A stretch of DNA of 64,000 bases. Source: Rudaea sp. Its GTDB lineage: Bacteria > Pseudomonadota > Gammaproteobacteria > Xanthomonadales > Rhodanobacteraceae. The stretch lies in the NCBI GenBank assembly GCA_031291055.1, contig JARLJU010000362.1:186001-250000 (forward strand), in the 5' to 3' direction. Positions 1-8,611 of the stretch are shown one piece after another. The stretch's first letter is position 1. Each line of letters starts with the position of its first letter. Position numbers and translations under genes: made by a program. The notes beneath the pieces were generated by a model. The model ran no database searches. It saw only the letters and a list, made by a program, of their open reading frames with translations, and was not told where the DNA came from.

Positions 1-450
1 GCGCCAGCGTTGGCCGCCCAGCCCAGCAGCATCGACGTCGAGAAAACGGATAGAGCGGAAAATGGCGCGCGGCAACCGTCGCTGGCGGCTGCGCCCGCGC
101 AGGCATTTCCCGGTCGGGCACAACCCCGGTCCGAGATGGATGCGGTGGAACGCAAGCAGGCGATTGCCGCAGGTGCCTGGCAGACCTTGCCCGAAAACGC
201 CGCGCGCGATGCTGCCGCCGGGTCGGCCGCGCCGACCGCCGCAAGCCCGGCAACGCCCGCAGCGGCGCCGGGTGTTGCCGCGCCGAGGGAGAAAAAAGCC
301 GAGATCGCCGCAACACCCGAAGCAATGATCGGGCGCATCCGCCGTGAGTTGCGTGAAAACCATCGCGACTCGGCTTTGCGCGATCTGATCGAATTTCGTC
401 GACGCTATCCCGACTACACGCTGCCGCAAGATCTGCTCGAGCTGAAATGA
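1..450 (+). CDS. C-terminal part of an Ala/Pro-rich protein of unknown function (5' end outside window)
   Basis: The reading frame is open from the first base, so only the last 149 or so residues are visible. The visible part has a long low-complexity Ala/Pro-rich linker (about residues 1-100), then a compact charged segment with MIGRIRRELRENHRDSALRD and ending LPQDLLELK. That layout fits a flexible tether before a small C-terminal helical domain, as in some anti-sigma or membrane-anchored regulators, but nothing visible proves such a role. The stop codon overlaps the start of the next gene (ATGA), so the two genes are probably translated together. I do not recognise the family. Confidence 0.6.
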   Translation, partial: APALAAQPSSIDVEKTDRAENGARQPSLAAAPAQAFPGRAQPRSEMDAVERKQAIAAGAWQTLPENAARDAAAGSAAPTAASPATPAAAPGVAAPREKKAEIAATPEAMIGRIRRELRENHRDSALRDLIEFRRRYPDYTLPQDLLELK

Positions 451-1043
451 GTGCGACGCGCTACGCGCTGACTGCGCCCGCGCAGCTTTCCCGGGAAATC
501 AGGAAGAGCAAATTCATCGCGAATGCCGCCAATACCACGTCAGAAGAAGCGGCGATCGAATTCCTCGAACGAATGTCCGATGCTGCCGCCACGCACAACT
601 GCTGGGCCTGGCGTATCGGCGAGCGCTACCGCTCCAGCGATGATGGCGAACCGGCGGGAACCGCGGGCAAGCCGATCCTGCAGGCGATCGACGGCCAAAG
701 CCTCGACAACGTCACGGTCGTCGTGACGCGCTGGTTCGGCGGCATCAAGCTCGGCGCGGGCGGCCTGATGCGCGCCTACGGCGGCTGCGCGGCTGGATGC
801 CTGCGCCAGGCCAGCAAGAGCGAACTTGTCGAGACGGCGCACGTCGAATTCGCGGTGGAATTCTCCGTGTTGCCGACCCTGCACGCACGCCTGCGCGCAC
901 TCGCCGCTACGATCAATGCGGAAGACTTCGCCGAAGCCGGCGCAATCGTGCGGATCGGCCTGCCGGTAGCGCGGCTGGCGGAGTTGCACAGCCTGCTGGC
1001 CGACCTGACCCGCGGCCGCAGCGAGATTCGGCTGCTGGATTGA
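447..1043 (+). CDS. yigZ: YigZ/IMPACT (UPF0029) family protein
   Basis: This 198-residue protein has the IMPACT-family N-terminal domain. Visible signatures are SKFIANAA near residue 22, THNCWAWRIG near 49, the glycine-rich DDGEPAGTAGKPIL near 66 and VVVTRWFGGIKLGAGGL near 93. Family members such as E. coli YigZ and yeast Yih1/IMPACT have a two-domain fold, and the eukaryotic ones act on translation control. The bacterial role is not settled. Length is normal for the family. The start overlaps the preceding stop codon (ATGA), suggesting translational coupling to the unknown upstream gene. Confidence 0.9.
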   Translation: MSATRYALTAPAQLSREIRKSKFIANAANTTSEEAAIEFLERMSDAAATHNCWAWRIGERYRSSDDGEPAGTAGKPILQAIDGQSLDNVTVVVTRWFGGIKLGAGGLMRAYGGCAAGCLRQASKSELVETAHVEFAVEFSVLPTLHARLRALAATINAEDFAEAGAIVRIGLPVARLAELHSLLADLTRGRSEIRLLD

Positions 1044-1148
1044 ATCCGCCGAATTGATCGCGGTTCGATCGCCATGGGTTGAACGCTCTGGATTGAATCA
1101 GCGCGCAATGCCACCATGCACTGTTTGCGCACGCCATCCAGAGCTGTC

Positions 1149-2930
1149 ATGACCGAAACCATCGAATCCGGTTCCACGCCGCCGTCGCCGACGCGTCGGT
1201 TTTCCGCGCTGCGTCTGCTGCTTCCCTACTTCAGGAAGTATCGCGGCCTGCTCCTCGGCTGGATCGGGTTTCTCGCCTTGTCCTCGGCGGCGACGCTGTC
1301 ATTGCCGCTGGCCGTGCGGGTGATGATCGATCATGGCTTCGCGCATGCGGATCCGGCAACCATCAACCGCAGTTTTCTCGGCCTGTTCGTTGTCGCCGTG
1401 GTGCTGGCGATTGCCACCGCGGCACGCTATTTCTGCGTCGCCCTGCTGGGCGAGCGCGTGGTCGCCGACCTGCGCCGCAAACTTTACGCCCACCTGCTCA
1501 CGCTCGATCAGGCGTTCTACGAACGTACCCGCGTCGGCGAATTGATCTCGCGTCTGGGCAGCGACACCGAGCTGGTGCAGACCACGGTCAGCTCAAGCAT
1601 GTCGATTGCCTTGCGCAGTGTGGTCACCGCGATTGGCGGCGCGATCATGCTGGTAACGACGAGCCCGCGCCTGGCCGGCTATGCCGCACTCGTCATTCCC
1701 CTGGTGATCCTGCCGATCGTGCTGGCCGGGCGGCGACAGCAGAAACTCGCACGCGCCACCCAGGACCGCGTCGCCGACGCGGCAGCGGTTGCCAATGAAA
1801 CCCTCAATGCGGTTTATGCGGTGCAGGCCTACGCACGCGAGCCGGTTGAAATGGCCCGTTACGACGGCGCGATCACTCGGTCCGTGGCGACAGCCCGGCG
1901 ACGCATTGGCCAGCGCGCTGGGCTGACGGCGCTCGTGATCCTGCTGGTCTTCGGCGCGATCACGCTGGCGCTCTGGGCCGGCGCGCGTTCAGTGATGGGC
2001 GGCAGCCTGGATGCCGGCGTGCTCAGCCAGTTCGTGCTTTACGCCGTGATATCGGCCGGTTCGGTCGGCGGACTTACCGAAGTGTGGAGCGAAATCTCGC
2101 GCGCCGGCGGCGCGATGGAGCGCATCGGCGAATTGCTGGCGACATCGGCCGATATCGTCTCGCCCGCGCAGCCGGTCACGCTTGCGCAACCTGTGCGCGG
2201 CGAAATCCGTTTCGACAATGTCGAGTTCCGCTATCCCACCCGTCCCGATGCGCCCACTCTGCACGACTTCGACCTGCGCGTGGCACAAGGCGAGACGGTG
2301 GCACTGGTGGGTCCGTCCGGCGCCGGGAAAAGTACCGTTTTCCACTTGTTGCTGCGTTTCTACGATCCGCAGCGCGGCAGGATCAGCATCGACGGCGTCG
2401 ACCTGCGCGCACTCGCGGTGCCCGAGCTGCGCGGCGCGATCGCCCTGGTGCCGCAGGACACCGTGATCTTCGGCGCCAGCGCCGGCGACAATATCCGTTT
2501 CGGCAACGCCAATGCGGATGACGGCGCCGTCATCGCCGCCGCGCAGGCCGCCGAAGCCCATGACTTCATCGTCATGCAGCCGGAAGGCTACGCCACCCAC
2601 CTCGGCGAGCGCGGCGTGCGCCTGTCCGGCGGCCAGCAGCAACGCATCGCCATCGCCCGAGCCCTCCTCAAGGACTCGCCAATCCTGCTGCTCGACGAAG
2701 CCACCAGCAATCTCGACGCGCAATCCGAAGCGTCGATCCAGCATGCGCTCGAACGCCTGATGCACGGCCGCACTACGCTGGTGATCGCGCACCGGCTCGC
2801 GACGGTGCAGAAAGCAGATCGGATTGTAGTGCTGGATGCCGGGCGTATCGTTGCGCAAGGCACGCACGCGGAACTGTTGCGCGATGGTGGCCTGTATGCG
2901 GAACTGGCTCGGCTGCAGTTTGCGGCGTGA
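1149..2930 (+). CDS. ABC exporter, fused transmembrane and ATPase domains (MsbA/LipA-like half-transporter)
   Basis: The protein has about 593 residues. Residues 1-330 form a six-helix type I exporter membrane domain, with hydrophobic segments near 35, 70, 150, 170 and 260. Residues 350-590 are the nucleotide-binding domain. Visible motifs are Walker A GPSGAGKST, the Q-loop VPQDTVIFG, the signature LSGGQQQR, Walker B ILLLDEATSNLD and the switch HRLATV. It should work as a homodimer that moves a lipid or hydrophobic substrate across the inner membrane; the substrate cannot be read from sequence. I prefer the ATG at 1149 (METIESG-type start after MT) over the one at 1116, which would add a short unsupported tail. 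Confidence 0.9.
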   Translation: MTETIESGSTPPSPTRRFSALRLLLPYFRKYRGLLLGWIGFLALSSAATLSLPLAVRVMIDHGFAHADPATINRSFLGLFVVAVVLAIATAARYFCVALLGERVVADLRRKLYAHLLTLDQAFYERTRVGELISRLGSDTELVQTTVSSSMSIALRSVVTAIGGAIMLVTTSPRLAGYAALVIPLVILPIVLAGRRQQKLARATQDRVADAAAVANETLNAVYAVQAYAREPVEMARYDGAITRSVATARRRIGQRAGLTALVILLVFGAITLALWAGARSVMGGSLDAGVLSQFVLYAVISAGSVGGLTEVWSEISRAGGAMERIGELLATSADIVSPAQPVTLAQPVRGEIRFDNVEFRYPTRPDAPTLHDFDLRVAQGETVALVGPSGAGKSTVFHLLLRFYDPQRGRISIDGVDLRALAVPELRGAIALVPQDTVIFGASAGDNIRFGNANADDGAVIAAAQAAEAHDFIVMQPEGYATHLGERGVRLSGGQQQRIAIARALLKDSPILLLDEATSNLDAQSEASIQHALERLMHGRTTLVIAHRLATVQKADRIVVLDAGRIVAQGTHAELLRDGGLYAELARLQFAA

Positions 2931-2941
2931 GGAAAACGTTC

Positions 2942-3964
2942 CTACCGTATCCACTCCGCGCCAATCCCCACCTGTGTCAGCCCAACCTGAAGCCAACCCA
3001 GATTGACTCCGATCGCCTTGCCTTCCGGATTGGTCCAGGCGTAGTCGATGGTCTGGCCGCTGGCGTCTTCGATGACATTGAGTTGCAGCACGCTGAGCTT
3101 GCGCTCGGCATAGGTGATGCGCACAAGTTCCAGCGAATAGCCGCTGGCGGCGCCGTCGCGCCAGTGCAGCGGCGTGCGGCCGCCTTCGCTGGACAGGCGC
3201 AGATCGTTTTGCGTATGCCAATCCTGATTGACGACCTTGGCCTTCGGGCCGCCGCCATTGATCGCGGCCCAGCCTGAAAACCAGCGCAGACGCCGCGCAT
3301 CGATGCCAGCCCCGCTGCCGCGCGCCTGGTCGGCGAACGTTGCCGCGTGCAGCATTTCGCCGTCGAGGTTCAACTGCAGCGGCAACAACGACGCCGATTC
3401 GCCCAGTCCCGGCAACAGTGCGCTGCACGCCACGGCATCGGCGCTTGCGCTGAATTGTGTATTTTTCCACTCGCCGGTCATGGCGCAGGGCGCGAGCTCC
3501 GCCCATTGCGCGGCGACGAACTTGAAATTCTTCGCGTCCGCGAGCGCGATTTTCACAGCGGCCGGATCGATCGCGCGATATGGCGTCAGCACGACGCGAC
3601 CTGCACTGCTTGCGCCAATGCGATAGAGCCAGTCGGTTGCGTTTGCCTGCACGTCCTGCGATTGCCAGTGCCACAGCCACAAGCTGTGATCGCGATCGTG
3701 TTCGAGCAGGCGCCACTGCTCGCGCAGGTGCGGCACTGCTACTTGGCTGCCTGCACGCACGCCCGCGCGCGCCTGGCGCACCTGTTCGTCGTTATCGTAG
3801 TCGCCGGCCAGCGCTGCATCGAGTCGCGCCACGGCGTCGGTGTTGGCTACCGTACCTGGGGACCGTATCGCCGGCAGTTGGCAACCGGACATCAGCACCA
3901 GCAAGGCCGGCACCCATATCGTTGTCTTCAAAATCTCTACTTTCAAATTTAACCACTGCCGCAT
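2942..3964 (-). CDS. Putative lipoprotein with CpeT/CpcT-like domain
   Basis: This 340-residue protein starts after a strong ribosome-binding site (AGGAGGTG, 4 bases before the ATG). It opens with a lipoprotein signal: a hydrophobic stretch ending MSGC, with the lipidated Cys near residue 27. The middle of the protein resembles the CpeT/CpcT (DUF1001) family: LAGDYDNDEQ, then WLYRIG, ILTPYR-like and a cysteine-containing CAMTGEW region. In cyanobacteria these proteins are chromophore lyases, but the family also occurs in non-phototrophs, where the job is unknown. The last third matches nothing I recognise. The family call rests on spaced motifs only. Confidence 0.6.
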   Translation of the reverse strand: MRQWLNLKVEILKTTIWVPALLVLMSGCQLPAIRSPGTVANTDAVARLDAALAGDYDNDEQVRQARAGVRAGSQVAVPHLREQWRLLEHDRDHSLWLWHWQSQDVQANATDWLYRIGASSAGRVVLTPYRAIDPAAVKIALADAKNFKFVAAQWAELAPCAMTGEWKNTQFSASADAVACSALLPGLGESASLLPLQLNLDGEMLHAATFADQARGSGAGIDARRLRWFSGWAAINGGGPKAKVVNQDWHTQNDLRLSSEGGRTPLHWRDGAASGYSLELVRITYAERKLSVLQLNVIEDASGQTIDYAWTNPEGKAIGVNLGWLQVGLTQVGIGAEWIR

Positions 3965-4099
3965 ATCGCACCTCCTTGAACCGCAAGCATAGCCGTTCCG
4001 GGCATCAGGGTCACAGGCGTGCGTTTGCGGCGACGCGCGGTCGCGCCAGTTGCGCGCCAGGCGGTTATGCTGCGCCCTGCTTCGCCGCGGACGACGCTC

Positions 4100-4519
4100 A
4101 TGCAAGTTCAGCCTGCCGATATCGCCGAACGCCGCCGTGTCGCACGCATTCTCGCCTGCGTTGCCGTGGTTCTCGCCATACTGGCGGTCGCGTTCGAGTT
4201 CTGGCTCAGAAGTCTCAGCAGCCAGCTTGACGGCCCCGGCCTGCTGGCTGCGCTGAAGCCCGTCCTGCGCGTCTGCCTGCTGTCCATCGCGGCTTGCGGT
4301 CTCGGCCTGGGCGCCTACCTGTTCGTGCGTGGCAACACGATCGTGCGCGAACGCCGGTTTCCGGCCGGCGACACACGCGTGATCCGAGCAACACCGATAC
4401 GCGAGGGTCCGCATGCCGTGCGCATCGGGCGCCACTGCCAGGCCGGGGGCGTGCTTCTGTTTGTCGCCGGGGGCGTTTTCGCCGTCCTGGCAATGCTGTG
4501 GGTGAACGGGCTGGGCTGA
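4100..4519 (+). CDS. Small integral membrane protein of unknown function
   Basis: A 139-residue protein with three or so hydrophobic segments: ILACVAVVLAILAVAFEFW near residue 17, a second near 60-85 and a third, GVLLFVAGGVFAVLAMLWV, close to the C-terminus. Segments between them are rich in arginine. It is divergent from the CpeT-like lipoprotein gene and convergent with the PLP-enzyme gene. An upstream in-frame ATG at 4067 would add 11 residues; I choose 4100 because the shorter form begins just before the charged pre-membrane segment. No family is recognised. Confidence 0.6.
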   Translation: MQVQPADIAERRRVARILACVAVVLAILAVAFEFWLRSLSSQLDGPGLLAALKPVLRVCLLSIAACGLGLGAYLFVRGNTIVRERRFPAGDTRVIRATPIREGPHAVRIGRHCQAGGVLLFVAGGVFAVLAMLWVNGLG

Positions 4520-4535
4520 CCCGGTATCCGGAGCC

Positions 4536-5702
4536 CTAAATTGCGGCGAGCGCCTGCGCCAGATCGGCAATCAGCACGTCGGGTTCTTCCAGGCCAATCG
4601 ACAACCGCACCAGGCTCAGCGGCAACGCACCGGTACCGGCGATGGGCGCATGCGCCGGCGCCACCGCGCAGACCGGGAACATCAGGGCTTCGTAGCCACC
4701 CCAGGACACCGTCATCAGGAACCGCCTGAGCGCGTTGCAGAAGCGTTCGACGCCGGCGACATCGTCAACGCGCAGTTCGATCGTCAGCAGACCGCTGGCA
4801 CCGTGCATCTGTTCCTGCGCGAGTCCGAACTGCGGATTCGAAGTTGCATGCGGGTAGTATACTTTTTCAATCCTTTCGTGAGTCTCGAGGAAGTGGAGCA
4901 CGTGGCGCGTCGTCTGTGCGATACGCTGCATGCGTATCGACAAGGTGCGCATACCGCGAATCATCAGCCAGGCATCGTGCGGCGAAAGCACGGCGCCACA
5001 GGTCATGTACGGCCCGCGGAATACTTCGCGGATGATTTTCTCGCTGGCGCACAGCGCACCGGCCACGACATCGCTGTGGCCGTTGAGGTACTTGGTCGCC
5101 GAGTGCGCCACCATGTCGATGCCGAGCGCGATCGGCGACTGGTTCAGCGGGCTGGCGTAACTGTTGTCGCACAGCGTACGGATGCCTCGATCCCTCGCGA
5201 GCCGCGCGACGGCAGCCAGATCCTGCATCTCGTAAGTCATCGAATTCGGGCTTTCGAGTACGATCAACTTTGTCGCCGGCGTCAACGCCTGTTCGAAGTT
5301 CGCCATATCGGTGCCATCGATGAACGTGTTCGTCACGCCGAAGCGTGCAAGCAGGTCCCTGAGCACGGCACGCGTCCAGGAATATGGCTTGTCGACGCAA
5401 ATGACGTGATCGCCCGCCGCAACGCTGGCGATCACCGCCGCGGCGATCGCGGCGGCGCCGCTGCCGAACATCAGACAATCTTCCGAACCCTCCAGTGCCG
5501 CGACCTTCTTGCGCAGGATCTCCACAGTCGGGTTGTTGCCGCGCGTGTAGGTCGTGCGGCGGAATTCGTCGCGGAAACTCTCGCGCATCGACGCCACATC
5601 GCGAAAGGCGAAGATCGACGTCTGGAAAATCGGCGGCGACACGGCGCCACGATATGTTTCGCGGTCCTCGCCGAGGTGGTTGAGGATGTAGCTCAGGTCC
5701 AT
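4536..5702 (-). CDS. Cys/Met metabolism PLP-dependent enzyme (cystathionine lyase/synthase family)
   Basis: The 388-residue length and motifs match the Cys/Met-metabolism fold-I PLP family: an N-terminal segment with YTRGNNPTVE that binds the neighbouring active site, LMFGSGAAAI that holds the cofactor phosphate, and the Schiff-base lysine in HSATKYLNGHSDVVAG near residue 203. Members include cystathionine gamma-synthase, cystathionine beta-lyase and methionine gamma-lyase. The exact reaction cannot be chosen from these motifs; features such as NSMTYEMQDL and the absence of neighbouring met genes leave beta-lyase-like or gamma-synthase-like activity equally open. It is probably a cytoplasmic homotetramer. 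Confidence 0.88.
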   Translation of the reverse strand: MDLSYILNHLGEDRETYRGAVSPPIFQTSIFAFRDVASMRESFRDEFRRTTYTRGNNPTVEILRKKVAALEGSEDCLMFGSGAAAIAAAVIASVAAGDHVICVDKPYSWTRAVLRDLLARFGVTNTFIDGTDMANFEQALTPATKLIVLESPNSMTYEMQDLAAVARLARDRGIRTLCDNSYASPLNQSPIALGIDMVAHSATKYLNGHSDVVAGALCASEKIIREVFRGPYMTCGAVLSPHDAWLMIRGMRTLSIRMQRIAQTTRHVLHFLETHERIEKVYYPHATSNPQFGLAQEQMHGASGLLTIELRVDDVAGVERFCNALRRFLMTVSWGGYEALMFPVCAVAPAHAPIAGTGALPLSLVRLSIGLEEPDVLIADLAQALAAI

Positions 5703-5816
5703 GGGCAGCGACGCCTGCTGGCTGATGGCGGAGGGCTGAAAATCAGGGTGAAGACGACAGTTGCGACGAGCATGGAAACTCCCTGGGAAGCAAAGTATGT
5801 CGACATACGACGGCGT

Positions 5817-6701
5817 TCAGCCCCCGGTCCTAAGTCCTGATTGCATGAATTCACGCGTCGCCGCTGCCAGCGCGGGATCCTCCAGGGCAAAATGCAGTGT
5901 CGCCTTGACCAGGCCCAGCTTGCTGCCGCAATCGAAGCGCGTGCCGTCGAAACGATAGGCATAGACTTTTTGTTCGGCGAGCAAGACAGCGATGGCGTCG
6001 GTGAGCTGGATCTCTCCGCCAGCACCGGGCCTGGTCTTTTCCAGCAGCTCGAAGATGCGCGCCGGCAGCACGTAGCGGCCGACAATGGCGAGATTGGACG
6101 GAGCCACATCGGGTTTTGGCTTCTCGACAACGTGCTTGATCAGCGCAGCGCGTGCATTGACCGGCGTCGCATCGACGATGCCGTATTTGTCGGTCTGCTC
6201 GCGCGGCACTTCCTCCACTGCGATTGCGCCGGAGTTTTCGGCAGCGGCGAATTCCGCCATCTGTCGCAGCGCGCCGGGACCGCTGTTCCAGATCAAGTCA
6301 TCCGGCAGAATCACACCGAACGGCTCGTCGCCGACGACAGGTCTAGCGCACAGTACCGCATGCCCCAGGCCCAGTGCTTCGGCCTGGGTAACGAAGACGC
6401 AGCGCACGTTTTTCGGCACGACATTCTGTACCAGTGCCAGAAGTTCCTTCTTGCCGGAACGCTCGAGTTTCTGCTCAAGCTCGTAGGCGGTATCGAAATA
6501 ATCCGCGATCGCATGCTTGTAGCGATTGGTGACGAAGATGAGCGTGTCGGCGCCGGCATCGACCGCTTCGTCGACCGCATACTGGATCAGCGGCCGGTCG
6601 AGTACCGGCAGCATTTCCTTGGCCACGACCTTGGTCGCCGGCAAAAAACGTGTGCCTAGTCCGGCCACGGGAAACACAACTTTGCGCAACGGACGACTCA
6701 T
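5817..6701 (-). CDS. galU: UTP-glucose-1-phosphate uridylyltransferase
   Basis: The enzyme makes UDP-glucose from UTP and glucose-1-phosphate for envelope polysaccharides. The 294-residue protein begins with the nucleotidyltransferase signature VFPVAGLGTRFLPATK, followed by KEMLPV, and holds the family blocks FVTNRYKHAIADYFD, EALGLGHAVLCA and GVILPDD. The start at 6701 is chosen because AAGGAG lies just upstream and because the family begins about ten residues before the glycine-rich loop; the longer upstream extension is not conserved. It lies 10 bases downstream of the WbpM-like dehydratase gene on the same strand, so the two are probably co-transcribed. Confidence 0.95.
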   Translation of the reverse strand: MSRPLRKVVFPVAGLGTRFLPATKVVAKEMLPVLDRPLIQYAVDEAVDAGADTLIFVTNRYKHAIADYFDTAYELEQKLERSGKKELLALVQNVVPKNVRCVFVTQAEALGLGHAVLCARPVVGDEPFGVILPDDLIWNSGPGALRQMAEFAAAENSGAIAVEEVPREQTDKYGIVDATPVNARAALIKHVVEKPKPDVAPSNLAIVGRYVLPARIFELLEKTRPGAGGEIQLTDAIAVLLAEQKVYAYRFDGTRFDCGSKLGLVKATLHFALEDPALAAATREFMQSGLRTGG

Positions 6702-6711
6702 CCAGGCTCCT

Positions 6712-8598
6712 TCAGGCATTGCGGTTGATCGGCACGATGTCGGCCGTATCGGCATCGTCGCGCCAGGCGAATTCAGGCAACAGGTTGCTCAGGCAGGCGC
6801 GCAAGGCATCTTCGTCGTAGTCGCGCACCGCCTGCGCTGCCTGCCGCAACTGTGCGTTGAGCAGATCCCAGGACATGCTGCGCGGCTGCGCAAGGAAAAT
6901 CTTCGCGTGCTTGGTGGATTGATAGCTTTCCTGCGCGTGGAACAATTCCTCGAACAGTTTTTCGCCGGGGCGCAGGCCGGTATAGACGATCGCGATATCG
7001 CGGCCGGGCGTCTTGTTGGCCAGACGCACCATTTGCTCGGCGAGATAGCTGATCTTCACCGGTTCTCCCATGTCGAGCGCAAAAATCTCGCCGCCCTGCC
7101 CCAGCACGCCGGCCTGCAGGATCAACTGGCAGGCTTCCGGTATCGTCATGAAGTAGCGCGTGATTTCCGGGTGTGTCACGGTGACCGGGCCGCCGTTGCG
7201 GATCTGCTCGCGGAACAGCGGCACGACGCTGCCAGCCGAGTCGAGCACGTTGCCGAAGCGGACAGTCATGAAGCGCGTTGTGGATCTTGCAGCAAAATTC
7301 TGGCAGAAGATTTCCGCCGCGCGTTTGCACGCTCCCATGACACTGGTCGGGTTCACCGCCTTGTCGGTTGAGATCAGCACGAAACAGTCGACACCGTGGC
7401 GATCGGCGGCCTTGGCCACGGTCTGCGTGCCCAGCACGTTGTTGCGGAAGGCTTCGCGTATCTGGGTCTGCAGCAAGGGCACATGTTTGTACGCTGCGGC
7501 ATGAAACACAATCTGCGGCCGTGCGGCGGCGAACAGGCGTTCGCAGGTGACGGCATCGCCGCAATCGCCGAGCACGGCGTCAATCAGCAATTCCGGAAAT
7601 TCCCTCTTCAGCTCCTGTGCAATGCGGTACAGATTATATTCGGACAACTCCAGTATGGTCAGAGACTGGACTCCAAGCCGCGCCACCTGCCGGCACAATT
7701 CCGAGCCGATCGAGCCGCCGCCGCCGGTGACCAGCACTCGCTTGCCTGACAGGCCAATGCGTATCGCCGTCCAGTCCAGTTGCACCGGATCGCGCCCGAG
7801 CAGGTCTTCGATCGCAACTTCCTTGAGTTCGTTGAACGCCATGCGCCCGGAAACGACGTCCTGCAGGCGCGGCACGGTGCGGAATGCAATGCCAGACTGC
7901 TCGCAGGCTTCCACCACGCGCTGCATCTGCGCATTGCTCGCCGACGGCATCGCGATCAGCAGCATCTCGGCGGCGACTTCCCGACTCAGCTGCGGCAACT
8001 GTTCCAGAGTGCCGAGTACCGGAATGCCGTGCACCTTGGCGCCGCGCAGGGTGGCATTGTCATCAAGAAAGCCGAGCGGGCGATAACGATTCTCGCGCAA
8101 CAACTCGCGCACCAGCACCTCGCCGGCGCGTCCCGCACCGAGCACGAGCACGCGCTTGGCCGGCGCGCGCACGGAAAGATCAAAGCGGCTGTCCTTCCAG
8201 TAACGGTAGGCCAGGCGCGGCGCACCAAGAAAGACCACCAGCAGCGCCGGATAGATGAGCAGCACGGCGCGCGGCACAGTCGCCAAGCGGTTGTACAGGA
8301 ACAGCGCGACAGCAATGGCCAGTGCACCGAGCACCCCGGCACGCACGATATTCCACAGATCCGGCAGACTGGCGAAGCGCCACAGGCCCTTGTAGAGGCC
8401 GGTCCACCAGAGCACCAGGCCTTGCGCGAGCAGGACCAGGCCGATTTCCGGCGTGAACCAGGTCAGCGGCGGCGGATCCGGTTCGAAGCTGTAGCGCAGC
8501 CAGTTGGTGGCAATCCACGCAAGCCAGACCATTCCCAGGTCGTGCAATACGACGGCCAAGCGCGGATGGATGGCGGCGATCAGGGTGCGCGTTCGCAT
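6712..8598 (-). CDS. Membrane nucleotide-sugar 4,6-dehydratase, WbpM/CapD/PglF family
   Basis: The 628-residue protein has four N-terminal hydrophobic segments (about residues 15-110), a first Rossmann-like region (VLVLGAGRAGEVLVRELL, near 150) and a catalytic extended SDR domain with VLVTGGGGSIGSELCRQ near 285. AAYKHVPLL and CFVLISTDKAVNPTSVMG follow; in this family a Met or Asn replaces the usual catalytic Tyr, consistent with the SVMGACKR context here. Members dehydrate UDP-GlcNAc on the way to UDP-QuiNAc, FucNAc or bacillosamine. Together with the WecA-like gene upstream and galU downstream it points to O-antigen or exopolysaccharide synthesis. Confidence 0.88.
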   Translation of the reverse strand: MRTRTLIAAIHPRLAVVLHDLGMVWLAWIATNWLRYSFEPDPPPLTWFTPEIGLVLLAQGLVLWWTGLYKGLWRFASLPDLWNIVRAGVLGALAIAVALFLYNRLATVPRAVLLIYPALLVVFLGAPRLAYRYWKDSRFDLSVRAPAKRVLVLGAGRAGEVLVRELLRENRYRPLGFLDDNATLRGAKVHGIPVLGTLEQLPQLSREVAAEMLLIAMPSASNAQMQRVVEACEQSGIAFRTVPRLQDVVSGRMAFNELKEVAIEDLLGRDPVQLDWTAIRIGLSGKRVLVTGGGGSIGSELCRQVARLGVQSLTILELSEYNLYRIAQELKREFPELLIDAVLGDCGDAVTCERLFAAARPQIVFHAAAYKHVPLLQTQIREAFRNNVLGTQTVAKAADRHGVDCFVLISTDKAVNPTSVMGACKRAAEIFCQNFAARSTTRFMTVRFGNVLDSAGSVVPLFREQIRNGGPVTVTHPEITRYFMTIPEACQLILQAGVLGQGGEIFALDMGEPVKISYLAEQMVRLANKTPGRDIAIVYTGLRPGEKLFEELFHAQESYQSTKHAKIFLAQPRSMSWDLLNAQLRQAAQAVRDYDEDALRACLSNLLPEFAWRDDADTADIVPINRNA

Positions 8599-8611
8599 GC
8601 AGCCGACCCGC

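Noticed and set aside
1989-3716. 575-residue ORF on the minus strand
   Set aside because: It is mostly antisense to the ABC exporter and out of frame with the CpeT-like lipoprotein gene; the composition is Arg/Gly-rich without motifs.
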